A stretch of 64,000 nucleotides of DNA. Source: Alteromonas sp. a30 (GTDB taxonomy: Bacteria > Pseudomonadota > Gammaproteobacteria > Enterobacterales > Alteromonadaceae). The position numbers were made by a program, and so were the translations under genes. The DNA is taken from contig NZ_JABEPE010000009.1 in NCBI RefSeq assembly GCF_026788005.1, positions 1 to 64,000 on the forward strand, given 5' to 3'. The notes under the pieces were generated by a model. That model saw only the letters and a program-made list of their open reading frames with translations. It ran no database searches and was not told the DNA's origin. This document shows positions 19,740 through 29,025 of the stretch, in pieces. The first letter of the stretch is position 1, and every line of letters begins with the position of its first letter.

Positions 19740-21419
19740 ATGTTAACGCATCTATCCATCAAAAATTTCGCCATTGTTCGACTTTTAGATATTGAGTTTT
19801 CGTCGCATTCCACTGCCATCACCGGTGAAACGGGAGCTGGCAAATCAATTTCAATTGATGCATTAGGTTTATGTTTAGGTGAACGCGCTGAATCCAATAT
19901 GGTTCGTAAAGGCGCAGATAAAGCAGAAGTTACAGCTACCTTTTCCGTAAAAGAAAATCAAAGCGCCCAAGCGTGGCTGCAAGCACAAGATTTAGAAGAC
20001 GAAGATCATCTGTGCATTATTCGCCGTGTTGTTTCCAAAGAGGGCCGTTCTCGCGCATGGATAAATGGCATTCCTGCGACACTACAACAGTTAAAAGCAT
20101 TCGGGGCGTTGATCGTTAATATCCACGGTCAACATGCACATCAAGAATTACTCAAGCCAGAATCCCAACGGGCTATGCTTGATGAAAGCGGGCACCATGA
20201 CGCCATTCTGGCGAACGTGAAAAAGCAGAGTCATGAATACAACAAACTGCTTAAGCACTTACAATCACTTCTAAATGAAGAACAACAACGAATCGATCGC
20301 AAACAATTACTGCAATACCAGCTTCAAGAATTAGATGAATTCGAATTAGGCATTGATGAGTTTCCACACTTAGAAGCCGAATTTAAAAAGCTAAGTCATA
20401 GCCAAGCCTTGCTAGAAGACTCTCAAATTTGCTTGTTCAATCTATACGAATCAGAGCAAGGTACAGCACTATCGATTGTTGACGATGCTTTGGATAAACT
20501 TTCGGAGTTAGTAGAACACGATCCCACCCTTTCTGCAGTTACAACGTTGTTGAGCGAAGCACAAATCAATATACAAGAAGCGGCCGAAGAACTACGACAT
20601 TATGTGGAAAGATTAGAAATTGATCCGCTACGCATGCAACAAACAGAAAATAGATACGGCAAAGCAATGGAATTAGCTCGTAAACATACAGTTATGCCTG
20701 AAATGCTTGCGGCCCACCATCAAGCTCTAAAAGAAGAACATGCTGCTTTGGAACAACAAGATAATGATTTAGCTTCCATGAATGAAAACTTGGATATACT
20801 CAAATCCAGCTATTTTGAAAGTGCAGCTAAACTGCACTCAGCCCGAGTTAAAGTTGCAAATAAACTAAGTAAACAAGTTACTGAACAACTGCACAAAATG
20901 AATATGCCGCACGCCACTTTTAGTATTGAAGTGGTAAGTAACGGCGAAGAAAAAATCAATTCTCATGGCACTGATGAAGTACGTTTCCTGCTGGCAGCAA
21001 ACAAAGGTATTGAAGCCGATAGCATTGAAAAAGTAGCATCAGGCGGTGAACTTTCCCGTATCGGTTTAGCACTTCAAGTGCTGACGAATAAACAATCTGC
21101 AACCTTAATGTTCGACGAAGTAGATGTTGGCATTAGTGGTGCAACCGCTTCTGTTGTCGGTCAACTGCTCAGAGACTTAGGCGAAAGAAACCAAGTAATT
21201 TGTGTCACTCATCTACCTCAAGTAGCAGCAAAAGCCCATCAACAAATGCTAGTCACAAAATTTTCGGATAAAGACATTACCGAAACTCACATGCAGCCAC
21301 TATCGCAAGAACAACGTATCGAAGAGCTTGCCCGATTACTTGCAGGAGACAAGATTACAGATTCGGCATTAGAAAACGCAAAAGGATTATTGCAAATTCA
21401 GCAAGAAAATTTAATTTGA
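19740..21419 (+). CDS. recN: DNA repair protein RecN
   Basis: A 559-residue SMC-like ATPase of double-strand-break repair. Walker A GETGAGKS follows the start MLTHLSIKNFAIV; long coiled-coil arms fill the middle (about 150-370); the signature VASGGELSRI and Walker B LMFDEVDVGISG are near the C-terminus. Length is close to E. coli RecN (553). A LexA-like box is immediately upstream. The Shine-Dalgarno sequence is weak. Confidence 0.97.
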   Translation: MLTHLSIKNFAIVRLLDIEFSSHSTAITGETGAGKSISIDALGLCLGERAESNMVRKGADKAEVTATFSVKENQSAQAWLQAQDLEDEDHLCIIRRVVSKEGRSRAWINGIPATLQQLKAFGALIVNIHGQHAHQELLKPESQRAMLDESGHHDAILANVKKQSHEYNKLLKHLQSLLNEEQQRIDRKQLLQYQLQELDEFELGIDEFPHLEAEFKKLSHSQALLEDSQICLFNLYESEQGTALSIVDDALDKLSELVEHDPTLSAVTTLLSEAQINIQEAAEELRHYVERLEIDPLRMQQTENRYGKAMELARKHTVMPEMLAAHHQALKEEHAALEQQDNDLASMNENLDILKSSYFESAAKLHSARVKVANKLSKQVTEQLHKMNMPHATFSIEVVSNGEEKINSHGTDEVRFLLAANKGIEADSIEKVASGGELSRIGLALQVLTNKQSATLMFDEVDVGISGATASVVGQLLRDLGERNQVICVTHLPQVAAKAHQQMLVTKFSDKDITETHMQPLSQEQRIEELARLLAGDKITDSALENAKGLLQIQQENLI

Positions 21420-21480
21420 ACAATTGCTGAGACTTAGCGTCTAAGGTACGATGCCGCCTGCAATGGAGAAATTTAGAATC

Positions 21481-21846
21481 ATGATCAAAATTCGTACACT
21501 ATTTTCTAGCTTAGCGATCGTGCTGGCAGCTTCCTCGTTATCAGCATGTTCGTCTTGGGTTTTCCGTATTGACGTTCCTCAAGGAAACTTCCTTGATAAG
21601 AAAGACGTAGAAAAGCTACGAATTGGTATGACCAAAGAGCAAGTATCCTACGTTTTAGGCAACCCTGTAGTAAGGGATACCTTTGGCAGTGATACCTTCT
21701 ACTACATTTATGAAATGAAACGTGGTTCAATTAGCAGGGGCGAAGATTTTCGTAAAGAGCTTATCGCGCGGTTTGAAAATGATAAGCTTATAGAAGTAAC
21801 AGGGGACTTTGAACTATCAGAAGACTTTAATACACCTCTTCTATAG
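21481..21846 (+). CDS. bamE: Outer membrane assembly lipoprotein BamE (SmpA)
   Basis: A small outer-membrane lipoprotein, a subunit of the BAM complex that folds beta-barrel proteins. With the ATG at 21481 the protein has 121 residues: a signal peptide ending in lipobox LSAC (lipid on Cys 23), then GNFLDKKDVEKLRIGMTKEQV and YVLGNPVVRDTF, the SmpA/OmlA signature. A candidate start 30 bp upstream adds an unlikely polar extension. Its position after recN is the same as in E. coli. Confidence 0.95.
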   Translation: MIKIRTLFSSLAIVLAASSLSACSSWVFRIDVPQGNFLDKKDVEKLRIGMTKEQVSYVLGNPVVRDTFGSDTFYYIYEMKRGSISRGEDFRKELIARFENDKLIEVTGDFELSEDFNTPLL

Positions 21847-21907
21847 TGCAACATTAGGAAGAAAGTGTTAACACTCTTTTCTTCCTAATGACTTATCCAC
21901 AATCAAC

Positions 21908-22261
21908 TTATTCCGATGCACTTTTTCGGGGGCGTCCACCAGTTACTTTACTTGCACGCCCTTCTTCCTTCGCTTTCTCTGCTCGCGCACGTCGCGCTTC
22001 TTTCGGATCAGCAATAAGAGGACGATATATTTCCACTCTATCGCCGTCTTTCAACACATCTTGAAGTTTGCAAGTACGATTCCAGATACCAACTTTATTA
22101 ATCATTAAATCGATGTCGTCGAACTCGTTTAAAATACCTGAGGCATGAATGGCATCTTGTACTTTGCAATCTTTTGCAACTTTCACTTCAAGCAAAGCTT
22201 GCTTCTCTGGCAAAGCATAAGCAACTTCTATAGTCATTAGCTGGCTCTCATTACTAGCCAT
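21908..22261 (-). CDS. rnfH: RnfH family ubiquitin-like protein
   Basis: About 117 residues of the UPF0125/RnfH family: [18 protein letters not shown], then [20 protein letters not shown], the family's most conserved stretch. It is a beta-grasp fold of unclear role, named for its link with rnf operons elsewhere. The basic Lys/Arg/Ser-rich tail is longer than in E. coli. The start overlaps the end of ratA by 8 bp, so the two are co-translated as in E. coli (ratA-ratB). Confidence 0.93.
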   Translation of the reverse strand: MASNESQLMTIEVAYALPEKQALLEVKVAKDCKVQDAIHASGILNEFDDIDLMINKVGIWNRTCKLQDVLKDGDRVEIYRPLIADPKEARRARAEKAKEEGRASKVTGGRPRKSASE

Positions 22262-22688
22262 TGCACACATCCTTGGCTCTCTCAGTAAAAGCCTTAACCA
22301 TATTATTCGCTATTGCGCTAAATACTTTTCCAAAAGCCATTTCAATAAGCTTGCTAGAAAACTCGAAGTCTAGCCTTAGCTCAATTTTGCAGGCATCTTC
22401 TGCTAAAGCCGTGAATGTCCAACCGCCTGATAAGGCTTTGAATGGACCGTCAACCAAGGACATTTTTATAAATTTACCGCGAAGCAACTCGTTGCTAGTT
22501 GTAAACCATTGATTAACGCCAGCCTTCTTAATAAGCAAAGAAGCCTTCATTAGTTCATCAGAAGATTCCAACACTTTGGAGTCGACACATCCGGGTAAGA
22601 ACGCAGGATAACTCGCTACATCATTCACAAGATCGAACATATTTTCAGCGCTAAACGGTACAAGAGCACTACGGTTTACTGTCGGCAT
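22254..22688 (-). CDS. ratA: RatA/PasT-like START-domain protein
   Basis: A 144-residue START/polyketide-cyclase-like protein. The signature [20 protein letters not shown] and YPAFLPGC is at the N-terminus. E. coli RatA was reported to block 70S subunit association, while eukaryotic and other homologues (Coq10) bind ubiquinone, so the true role may be quinone handling. It is paired with rnfH and divergent from smpB, the standard context. Confidence 0.93.
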   Translation of the reverse strand: MPTVNRSALVPFSAENMFDLVNDVASYPAFLPGCVDSKVLESSDELMKASLLIKKAGVNQWFTTSNELLRGKFIKMSLVDGPFKALSGGWTFTALAEDACKIELRLDFEFSSKLIEMAFGKVFSAIANNMVKAFTERAKDVCNG

Positions 22689-22802
22689 TTAAACTCCTCT
22701 AAGCCCATTATCATCGGCGGCACGCATAATACCATAGATTCTTATAGCGAAAGTACAATCTAATTAAAGACAAATCTGTTCTAGTCGTTATAATACGCGA
22801 CC

Positions 22803-23282
22803 ATGAGCAAAAAGAAGCAAAACAAAACATCAAGCAATACCATTGCCCTTAATAAGAAGGCAAAGCACGACTTTTTCTTAGAGGATAAGTTTGAGGCGGG
22901 GATGGAGTTGCAAGGCTGGGAAATCAAAAGTATCCGTCAAGGGAAAGTAAACCTATCGGATAGCCATGTCTTTATTAAAGAAGGCGAGGCTTTTGTTACT
23001 AACTGCAAAATTCAGCCATTAGAGTCCGCATCCTCACACGTTATTTGCGATCCAAATCGCACGAAAAAGCTGCTTCTGCATAAAAGGGAACTCGACAAGC
23101 TAATTGGCAGTGTTGAGCGCCAAAGTTACACAATTACAGCAACGGCAATGTATTGGAAGAAGTGCTGGGTAAAACTAGAAATTTACCTCGCTAAAGGTAA
23201 ACAGTCTCATGATAAACGTGACACAATAAAAGACAGAGATTGGGAGCGCCAAAAATCGCGTGTAATGAAAAACGCACGATAG
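22803..23282 (+). CDS. smpB: SsrA-binding protein SmpB
   Basis: A 159-residue partner of tmRNA in trans-translation. The OB-fold core has [20 protein letters not shown] and the basic C-terminal tail [17 protein letters not shown], which becomes helical in the ribosomal A site. It lies about 120 bp before ssrA on the same strand, so the protein and its RNA partner are neighbours. Confidence 0.98.
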   Translation: MSKKKQNKTSSNTIALNKKAKHDFFLEDKFEAGMELQGWEIKSIRQGKVNLSDSHVFIKEGEAFVTNCKIQPLESASSHVICDPNRTKKLLLHKRELDKLIGSVERQSYTITATAMYWKKCWVKLEIYLAKGKQSHDKRDTIKDRDWERQKSRVMKNAR

Positions 23283-23402
23283 ACGTTGAAAAATTCGGCA
23301 AACAGCTCCATCTCTTAAATAATCGCTTTTGGCAACTCTGCTTTGTGTTAGAATGCGACACTTACCTAATCAGTAATACAAAATTTGTAAGTATTAATAC
23401 TT

Positions 23403-23759
23403 GGGGCAGATTAGGATTCGACGGAATATACGAAACCCAAGGTGCATGTCGAGGGGCGGTTGGCCTCGTAAAAAGCCGCAAAAAAATAGTCGCAAACGAC
23501 GAAAACTACGCACTAGCCGCTTAATAACCGGTATAGGCCCTCCCACTTCAGCCGTTGTCTGTTCGTGAAGGTTCGGGAGGTCATACTAATAGACTAGCGA
23601 GGGAAACTTGTCTGAGGTTGAACCGCGAAATAGTATCAGACCCGCTATGAGAAATCCTGTTTGTCGGAGTTCGATTAGTTAAATAATAGGCAAACTAAAC
23701 ATGTAGGACCGAGGATGTAGGTATTACGGACGGGGGTTCAAATCCCCCCTGCTCCACCA
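23403..23759 (+). ncRNA. ssrA: Transfer-messenger RNA (tmRNA)
   Basis: A 357-nt tmRNA. The 5' end GGGGCAGATTAGGATTCGACGG pairs with 3' CTGCTCC-A-CCA to make the tRNA-like acceptor. The tag frame reads ANDENYALAA and a TAA stop (first, resume Ala codon supplied by alanyl-tmRNA). The T-arm GGGTTCAAATCCC is present. It rescues stalled ribosomes with SmpB. Its 3' end is the attachment site of the island that follows. Confidence 0.98.
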
Positions 23760-23764
23760 CATAC
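23743..23764 (+). repeat. attL: 22-bp direct repeat at the ssrA 3' end
   Basis: The 22 bp covering the last bases of the T-arm and acceptor, the CCA and the next five bases (T, six C, TGCTCCACCA, CATAC) recur exactly at 37195-37216 in the same orientation. They bound the island; bases on both sides differ. Confidence 0.92.
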
Positions 23765-23768
23765 CGCT

Positions 23769-23801
23769 GAACCCAGCGTAATTGCTGGGTTTCGCATTTT
23801 T
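23769..23801 (+). terminator. ssrA terminator
   Basis: AACCCAGC (23770-23777) pairs with GCTGGGTT (23784-23791) around a short loop, followed by a T-rich tail. It lies 10 bp after the tmRNA CCA end, inside the island, so the island supplies the terminator for ssrA. Confidence 0.85.
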
Positions 23802-23819
23802 AAAGGGCTGCAAAAGGGG

Positions 23820-23845
23820 AAGTCTAGTACTTAGGTCTAGTACTT
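23820..23845 (+). repeat. Left arm-type integrase-binding repeats
   Basis: Two direct copies of GTCTAGTACTT (23822-23832 and 23835-23845), spaced 13 bp apart. The extended 13-mer AAGTCTAGTACTT recurs once near the right end of the island at 37082-37094. Repeats flanking the core site are typical of integrase arm-binding sites. Confidence 0.65.
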
Positions 23846-23924
23846 TGCTTTAAAACGAGACCCCTTTAATGCTAATATTTGCACAACGTTTAGGTATAAA
23901 AAATACAAAAGAAGTAGTATCAAG

Positions 23925-25610
23925 ATGTCGAAAAAAATGTCTTCTCTCCCCTCACAAGAAAAAAATCTTGAAGGGAAGCAAGAGGGCAACCCGATGCACA
24001 CGGTAAGGCAAAAGTCAGGCGTTTATTACTTTCAAAGAAAAGTCCCTATCGACCTAATTTCTGACTTTGATAAAACCAAGTTTGAGTTCTCGCTTAGAAC
24101 CAAAGACAGAGAAACCGCTAAGGCTAAAGCACGTCTTAAAAGTGTTGAGTTAGACGCCAAGTTTCAAGCCATACGCCGCCAACGTGAACGCCTTCAAGCG
24201 ATCAGCAATTCCGATATGCAAGTTATCGCTATGAACGAGGCTAACTACCAATTTGATCAGATAGAAAAAGGCATTTCAGGCAAAGTACTAAGCGAACGGG
24301 AAACCCTGATTGATGACCTAACCCTAATCCGGGTGCAATATTCAGATGCCCTAGACGGCAACCCAAACGAACTAAAAAGCCTAGCATGGCAAATAGACGA
24401 ACTCAAAGAACGCCACTTAGTCCCCAAGAACCTACCAGAAGACAAAGAACAACGCCTAGTTTATTACTGGCTTAAAAACATGGTTGAAGTCTATACGCGC
24501 TTTCTCAACGAGCATTCCAAGCCGTGGGAACAAACACACGCCGAAAGGTTAGACCTGAGCCATGCAAAAGTTCCCGCACTTGGGCAAGCCGCCGAGGAAT
24601 ATCTGGAAGATATACGCAACGACAAAACCAAGAGCCGTAATCCTAAATACATGGATAGACCAACAATAGCAGCACGGGCGCTGGTGGCGGTATTGGGTAA
24701 AGAGACAAAACTTAAAGACATTCGTTACAAGCAATTGCGTTCTATCAGAGATTTATTAATACGTTTCCCCTCTAACGTAGGCAAAAAGAAAGAAACCCGC
24801 GATCTCCCCCTTGAGGAAGTCTTTAAACTCATTCCATCGGGTAAGTTTGACCACCTGCCCAGCCTGTCGCCCACGACCACAAACGGCTACATGCAAAAAA
24901 TTAAAGAGCTGCTGGATTTTGCGGTGCGTAACGATTGGATCATGTCTAACCCTTACGACCCTAAATTGCTGATCTCAGACGAAGTAAAACAGGCCGAAAA
25001 ACGCCTCGCTTTCACCAACGAGCAATTAAGAAAAATCCTCAACAACAAACAAGAAGACGATTTCTACAAATGGGCGACAAGGCTATCGTTAAGTTTAGGC
25101 TTAAGGCTGAATGAGATTTGCCAGCTAGAAAAAGCCAACTTTCAGGAAGTAGATAATATTTTATGTGTTCAAATCGCTTCTCTAGAAGGTCAGAGAGCCA
25201 AAACCAAGTCTTCTAGGCGTACCCTGCCCATTCCACAAAAAATACTCGATTTGGGCTTTACAGAGTGGTTAGACACTCGTCCAAAAAAAGGAATCATCTT
25301 TAACTTAAGTTCTGAGCGTTCCGGCGGCTATTTGTCTAGCAAAATTTCACAAGAATTCAACAGATCACTTGTTCCATTAGGCATTCGAAAACCAGCCGGT
25401 AACGGACAACAGCCTTACACCTTCCACAGCTTCCGACATACATTCAGGGACGCATTCAGAGCCAAGGCTCAGCAGATACCCAAAGAGATCGCCGAGATAC
25501 TCGGTGGCTGGACAGTGGATAAAATGTCAGTCGCCGACAATTACGGCTCAGGCTTACCCGTGGCAGAAAAGAAACGGTATTTGGATTTGATCGAGTTTGA
25601 GGCTTTCTAA
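23925..25610 (+). CDS. Tyrosine recombinase (integrase) of the ssrA island
   Basis: A 561-residue integrase, larger than the lambda type, with an N-terminal DUF6538-like region (VRQKSGVYYFQRKVP), a long helical linker, a core-binding domain (about 325-350, TTNGYMQKIKELLDFAVRN) and a complete catalytic domain: GLRLNEICQLE (Arg I), FHSFRHTFRDAF (His/Arg), LGGWTV and the Tyr in ADNYGSG. It is the first gene of the island, 165 bp from ssrA, and reads away from it. The start may be at 23994 (MHTVRQK) instead, which removes a polar 23-residue leader. Confidence 0.92.
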   Translation: MSKKMSSLPSQEKNLEGKQEGNPMHTVRQKSGVYYFQRKVPIDLISDFDKTKFEFSLRTKDRETAKAKARLKSVELDAKFQAIRRQRERLQAISNSDMQVIAMNEANYQFDQIEKGISGKVLSERETLIDDLTLIRVQYSDALDGNPNELKSLAWQIDELKERHLVPKNLPEDKEQRLVYYWLKNMVEVYTRFLNEHSKPWEQTHAERLDLSHAKVPALGQAAEEYLEDIRNDKTKSRNPKYMDRPTIAARALVAVLGKETKLKDIRYKQLRSIRDLLIRFPSNVGKKKETRDLPLEEVFKLIPSGKFDHLPSLSPTTTNGYMQKIKELLDFAVRNDWIMSNPYDPKLLISDEVKQAEKRLAFTNEQLRKILNNKQEDDFYKWATRLSLSLGLRLNEICQLEKANFQEVDNILCVQIASLEGQRAKTKSSRRTLPIPQKILDLGFTEWLDTRPKKGIIFNLSSERSGGYLSSKISQEFNRSLVPLGIRKPAGNGQQPYTFHSFRHTFRDAFRAKAQQIPKEIAEILGGWTVDKMSVADNYGSGLPVAEKKRYLDLIEFEAF

Positions 25611-25634
25611 TAAGAATTGAACAATAAGCTTTTT

Positions 25635-26270
25635 CTATTCCTTATTTTTTAAGTGAGGATTAAAAGATAATACTGACTCCCAAATTTCTAGCTCAAATTC
25701 TACACCAGCTAATTTATAAGCAATCATTGCCTGTCTTGTTGGGCTTGCATTGTTATGTGAAATTAAAAAGGCATCTTTCTTATCAATAAATTTGTTTAAA
25801 AAATATATGGCCTCTACGACATCGCAAAGCAAATAAGATGTATGATGGCGGGGAATTCTGAATGCGGCTTCGTTGCTTTTATCTATATCTTCGTCTCTCT
25901 TTTCTTCTTTTACTTTAATCCCTTCAATCTTATTTTCAATTCTTGTTTGAAACTCTCGTTGTTCTTGCGATAAAAGTCCTCCCGAAGAAATAATCTCAAT
26001 TGATAATGCCTCTAGGAATCGAAAATCAAACTCTCTCAACCCTGAATAAGTATCCGTAACAGTTTTTTTAAACTCGTCGTCAAGGTTCAACAGCCAGCCT
26101 TCCAAATTGAGTTTTAAAATTCTGAACTCTCTGTAAAAAGCTTCTTGAAGAGCTTTTAACTTCTTCTTTCTCTCATAATAAACTAGCCAAAGTGATAGCA
26201 AAAAACCGATGACAGCACCGATAACGCCACCACTAACACCAATCAACAAGTCTTTGTATAAGTCCGTCAT
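25635..26270 (-). CDS. Membrane-anchored protein of unknown function
   Basis: 211 residues with a Gly-rich N-terminal membrane segment (about 8-31, GVSGGVIGAVIGFLLSLWLV) followed by YYERKKK, so the long charged remainder should face the cytoplasm. The middle is helical and rich in Glu and Lys (about 110-135). No enzymatic motif is recognised. It converges with the integrase and belongs to the island cargo. A single-span protein with a cytosolic domain fits many defence-island proteins, but that is only context. Confidence 0.75.
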   Translation of the reverse strand: MTDLYKDLLIGVSGGVIGAVIGFLLSLWLVYYERKKKLKALQEAFYREFRILKLNLEGWLLNLDDEFKKTVTDTYSGLREFDFRFLEALSIEIISSGGLLSQEQREFQTRIENKIEGIKVKEEKRDEDIDKSNEAAFRIPRHHTSYLLCDVVEAIYFLNKFIDKKDAFLISHNNASPTRQAMIAYKLAGVEFELEIWESVLSFNPHLKNKE

Positions 26271-27716
26271 TTGTTCCCTCTAAAAATTATTGTCCCCTCA
26301 TAAAGGAGAATGAAACGACAAGATAAAACTTAAACTCACAAAGATACCAATTTCTTTAGAAGTTCTATAGGGTAACTGAAATTCCCCCTTGTTATATCCA
26401 AAAAGTTAAATCTTAAAGATTCTGGCTGGTAGACAACAGCAAATACATTCTGATCAGGCTTCCGATTCAGTACTTGATGTCTATCAGCTTTTGGAGTGCA
26501 TAAACAGTGACGAAACCAGCCAAATTCAAAGAAACGCCAAAACCTTATAAATCAAGGCTTCCAGAATTCCCCCCTCTTATGGGAGGAAGAACCTACAAGA
26601 CAAAACAAAAGATAAACCTATAAGATCACCTTTAAGATCAACTTGAAGACTAACTTTAAGATCACCTATAGGTTTACCTCTCAGAGTCCTTACTCTTATT
26701 CTTTTTCTAAGTCTTTTTCAAAGATATACCTTAAAGATAACCTTTAGGTAAGACTTAGCTTATTGAGATCCTACAGAAGAGAATTACCCTAGAGACATAG
26801 CCTATAGTCACCTGTAAGAATCCCTTTGTGTCACCTTCAAGAGACAACCTAAAGATTCACCTATAGGCCGCTGGGGTGTTTCCTCTGCGTCGAATATCAT
26901 TTCTCTTTATTGAAATCCGGTGAATCTTCAAGACGGCTTGAAGCCCCTTTAAGGCATTCAGGAACGCCCCTCAGTGTTTCTCTTGAAACAACAAGAACCG
27001 AATCCATCAACAGCAATGAACCAAAGTTAGTTCAGAGATTGACTTTAGACGTCTTCAACTCTCAACAACAACCGAAAAGTGATCCACGCCAGAAAGCCAC
27101 CAGCAACAATCAAGCTTTTGCAGTCCCCCGTCTTAAAGATCAGCCCCGGGTTTATTCTATAGTCCCCGCTCAGTTCGCCCCTGAGAGGTTATTTATTCGT
27201 TGTCGTAGCAGAATGAAATAACTACCCAGAGACAACCGGACGACCACCATAGAGACCAGCGACAAAGAACCAGCCCCCTTGTTAACCTCTATGAACGTAC
27301 GTCCGGCATTTGTCCTCAAAGCAAGAACTCAATAGCCAAAAACAGAAAAGCCCGCCAAAAGGCACGCTAAGAACGTTTAATTGAATATCTATACCATGAC
27401 AAGTAAAAAAGCATATAAAGCCAGTAAATAGCTATTTAGGAAGCCTCAGAGGTATTCCTCAAGGTTGCTTAGGTACTTTCCAGACGATCAACCAAGGGTA
27501 ATTCGCACCGCCTCGTTTCATTTCTGGGAGGGATTTTTTAGACCACTACTTGTTGCTGCTATTAAAATAACTTTTTCAAAGGCGAAGCAGCATTAAAACC
27601 TCAACGTTTACGTTGCGAATAGCCAAGTCACTAGCACAGTTTTTACTGATGGTCTTAAAGCTTACATTTTAGGTGTGCTAACATGGGCTGGTTTTGTTAC
27701 CGAAAGAGAAAAACCT
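26271..27716. other. Gene-poor 1.4 kb stretch of the island
   Basis: No convincing gene. It contains the 12-bp tandem repeat (26608-26679, with scattered copies to about 26867). The longest open frame (26910-27221, TTG start) is polar, has no clear ribosome-binding site and no recognisable similarity, so it is not called. The stretch from about 27222 to 27716 shows nothing I can name. Confidence 0.6.
26608..26679. repeat. Degenerate 12-bp tandem repeat (minisatellite)
   Basis: Six adjacent 12-bp units close to TTAAGATCACCT: AAAGATAAACCT, ATAAGATCACCT, TTAAGATCAACT, TGAAGACTAACT, TTAAGATCACCT, ATAGGTTTACCT. Further in-phase copies occur at 26720-26743 (two units) and 26851-26862, with decayed copies between. 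The reverse strand of the first block reads as a four-residue periodic peptide (GDLK, VSLQ, VDLK, GDLI), but no start codon or gene is attached. Confidence 0.8.
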
Positions 27717-27992
27717 ATGTTTGAGTTTGAACTAAACAGTCAGGAACTTTTAAAGAGGCGTGTTAGGTATTTGATCCAGACCGATTACAATGGCGTTGCT
27801 GATTTTCTTGAGCACTTGCATGACCGCAAAGTAGATGAAAAAGAAGTAGAAACATTCAATTTGTTTCTTAAAAGAGGAAAAATTAACTTTGAGTTTTTAG
27901 AGGCTCTCTCACAAAAAACAAAAATCGGCGAGATTCCCCTACGCCGACTTTTAAATATCGAGTTTAATAATGAGGATTTGTTTAAATCCTAA
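27717..27992 (+). CDS. Small hypothetical protein
   Basis: About 91 residues if the ATG at 27717 (MFEFELNSQELLKRR) is used; an ATG 42 bp upstream is also open. The sequence is acidic and mostly helical, with no membrane segment and a LLNIEFNNEDLF end. It might be a small HTH-like or adaptor protein, since LEALSQKTKIGEIPLRRLL loosely resembles a helix-turn-helix, but this is weak. Its stop overlaps the end of the convergent membrane-protein gene by 4 bp. Confidence 0.6.
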   Translation: MFEFELNSQELLKRRVRYLIQTDYNGVADFLEHLHDRKVDEKEVETFNLFLKRGKINFEFLEALSQKTKIGEIPLRRLLNIEFNNEDLFKS

Positions 27993-28741
27993 CTTCTTAG
28001 CCAGTACATGAAGCGCGCGAACCTTCCGCAGTTGGTTCTGTCTGGTTCGTAATAGCTAAGTTCAATAGCCTTTTCAAGAAGCAGTGTGCCAGAAAGAAGG
28101 TGTGGTTGAAGCCCATCCCCCCAATGTAACAAAGCATCGGCTGAATCATCTAGCAGCATAAGCACTTCTTTTTTAAGCGCTGAATCCTCCCAGTCCTTAA
28201 CGAAATGCTCAACGTTTTGAACGATGTCATACAGTTCTACCGAATCTGTTGTATCAACCTTGTAAACCTTGCCAAGAACCACTGCAACAATTAATACGGG
28301 GTTGTTTAACGTAGCAACAACGTTTTTAATGTCCCACAAAAACCACTGGGTGCTATCGGTAAGGTTGGGAACCGCGTTAAAGTTCAGTGCCATCACGTTT
28401 CTGTCTACATGCACGGCGAAATTAAGAATAGCTTCTAAACCAAGCAAGCATATTGCTAGGCTCATCATCAATGTCATGTTCTTTCGGTTTAACCAGAACA
28501 GGCCAACACCAATAACAATTTGAACGGCTGTATAAAATAAATAATGTACCTTAACCGCCTCAACGGCAGGCATTACCAACAACCAGTTAATACTGATTAA
28601 ATGGGTAGTGGCATAAACAGCAAGTAAAAATACACTGCTATAAAATAAAGGGCTTCGTCCTTTTAGGTGATTTAAAACCGTTGTTCCTAGTAAAAGGAAT
28701 ACCCAAATTAAAGATAAAACAAACGCTAAACTTGTACTCAT
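27989..28741 (-). CDS. Multi-span membrane protein with a soluble C-terminal domain
   Basis: 250 residues. About five membrane segments are seen (roughly 4-22, 31-50, 66-84, 90-110, 145-160), then a cytosolic, mostly acidic helical tail (about 165-250, ELYDIVQNVEHFVKDWED onward). It is not recognised. It lies 20 bp after the gene for a small exported repeat protein on the same strand and is almost certainly co-expressed with it. The same pairing of a small exported protein with a membrane protein occurs at 54993-55778. Confidence 0.75.
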   Translation of the reverse strand: MSTSLAFVLSLIWVFLLLGTTVLNHLKGRSPLFYSSVFLLAVYATTHLISINWLLVMPAVEAVKVHYLFYTAVQIVIGVGLFWLNRKNMTLMMSLAICLLGLEAILNFAVHVDRNVMALNFNAVPNLTDSTQWFLWDIKNVVATLNNPVLIVAVVLGKVYKVDTTDSVELYDIVQNVEHFVKDWEDSALKKEVLMLLDDSADALLHWGDGLQPHLLSGTLLLEKAIELSYYEPDRTNCGRFARFMYWLRS

Positions 28742-28761
28742 ATCAAATTAATTCCTTTGTA

Positions 28762-28998
28762 CTAATGCGGATCGGGAATAGAAGGGTCTCCACCACTGTT
28801 ACCGCCACCGGATGGGGTGTAAATGGGCGTACTGATGCCAAATGCAGGATCGGGAATAGAAGGATCGCCGCCGCTATTTCCTCCACCCGACACATTCAAC
28901 CAAGGAAAAAGACTCAATAGCCAATTATCCGAAGCGTGAACAGGCGTTACTGCAAGCAATCCAAGTACCACAACACTACATAACTTGATCTTTTTCAT
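28762..28998 (-). CDS. Small exported protein with a duplicated Gly/Asp/Pro repeat
   Basis: 78 residues from the ATG at 28998 (MKKIKLCSVV). A clear signal peptide with cleavage near VHAS, a short hydrophobic aromatic stretch (WLLSLFPWLNV), then two exact copies of SGGGNSGGDPSIPDP separated by 13 residues; the second copy ends the protein with one extra His. It is not a lipoprotein. The mature peptide is only about 55 residues. It is the first gene of a two-gene unit with the membrane protein downstream. Function unknown. Confidence 0.75.
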   Translation of the reverse strand: MKKIKLCSVVVLGLLAVTPVHASDNWLLSLFPWLNVSGGGNSGGDPSIPDPAFGISTPIYTPSGGGNSGGDPSIPDPH

Positions 28999-29025
28999 AA
29001 ACTTAGCCTTTAAGATTAAAAACAA

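Noticed and set aside
26608-26867. CRISPR array
   Set aside because: The 12-bp units are contiguous, with no unique spacers and no Cas genes; it is a tandem repeat.
26910-27221. Hypothetical gene of 103 codons
   Set aside because: TTG start without ribosome-binding site, low similarity to any family known to me, composition like the flanking noncoding DNA.
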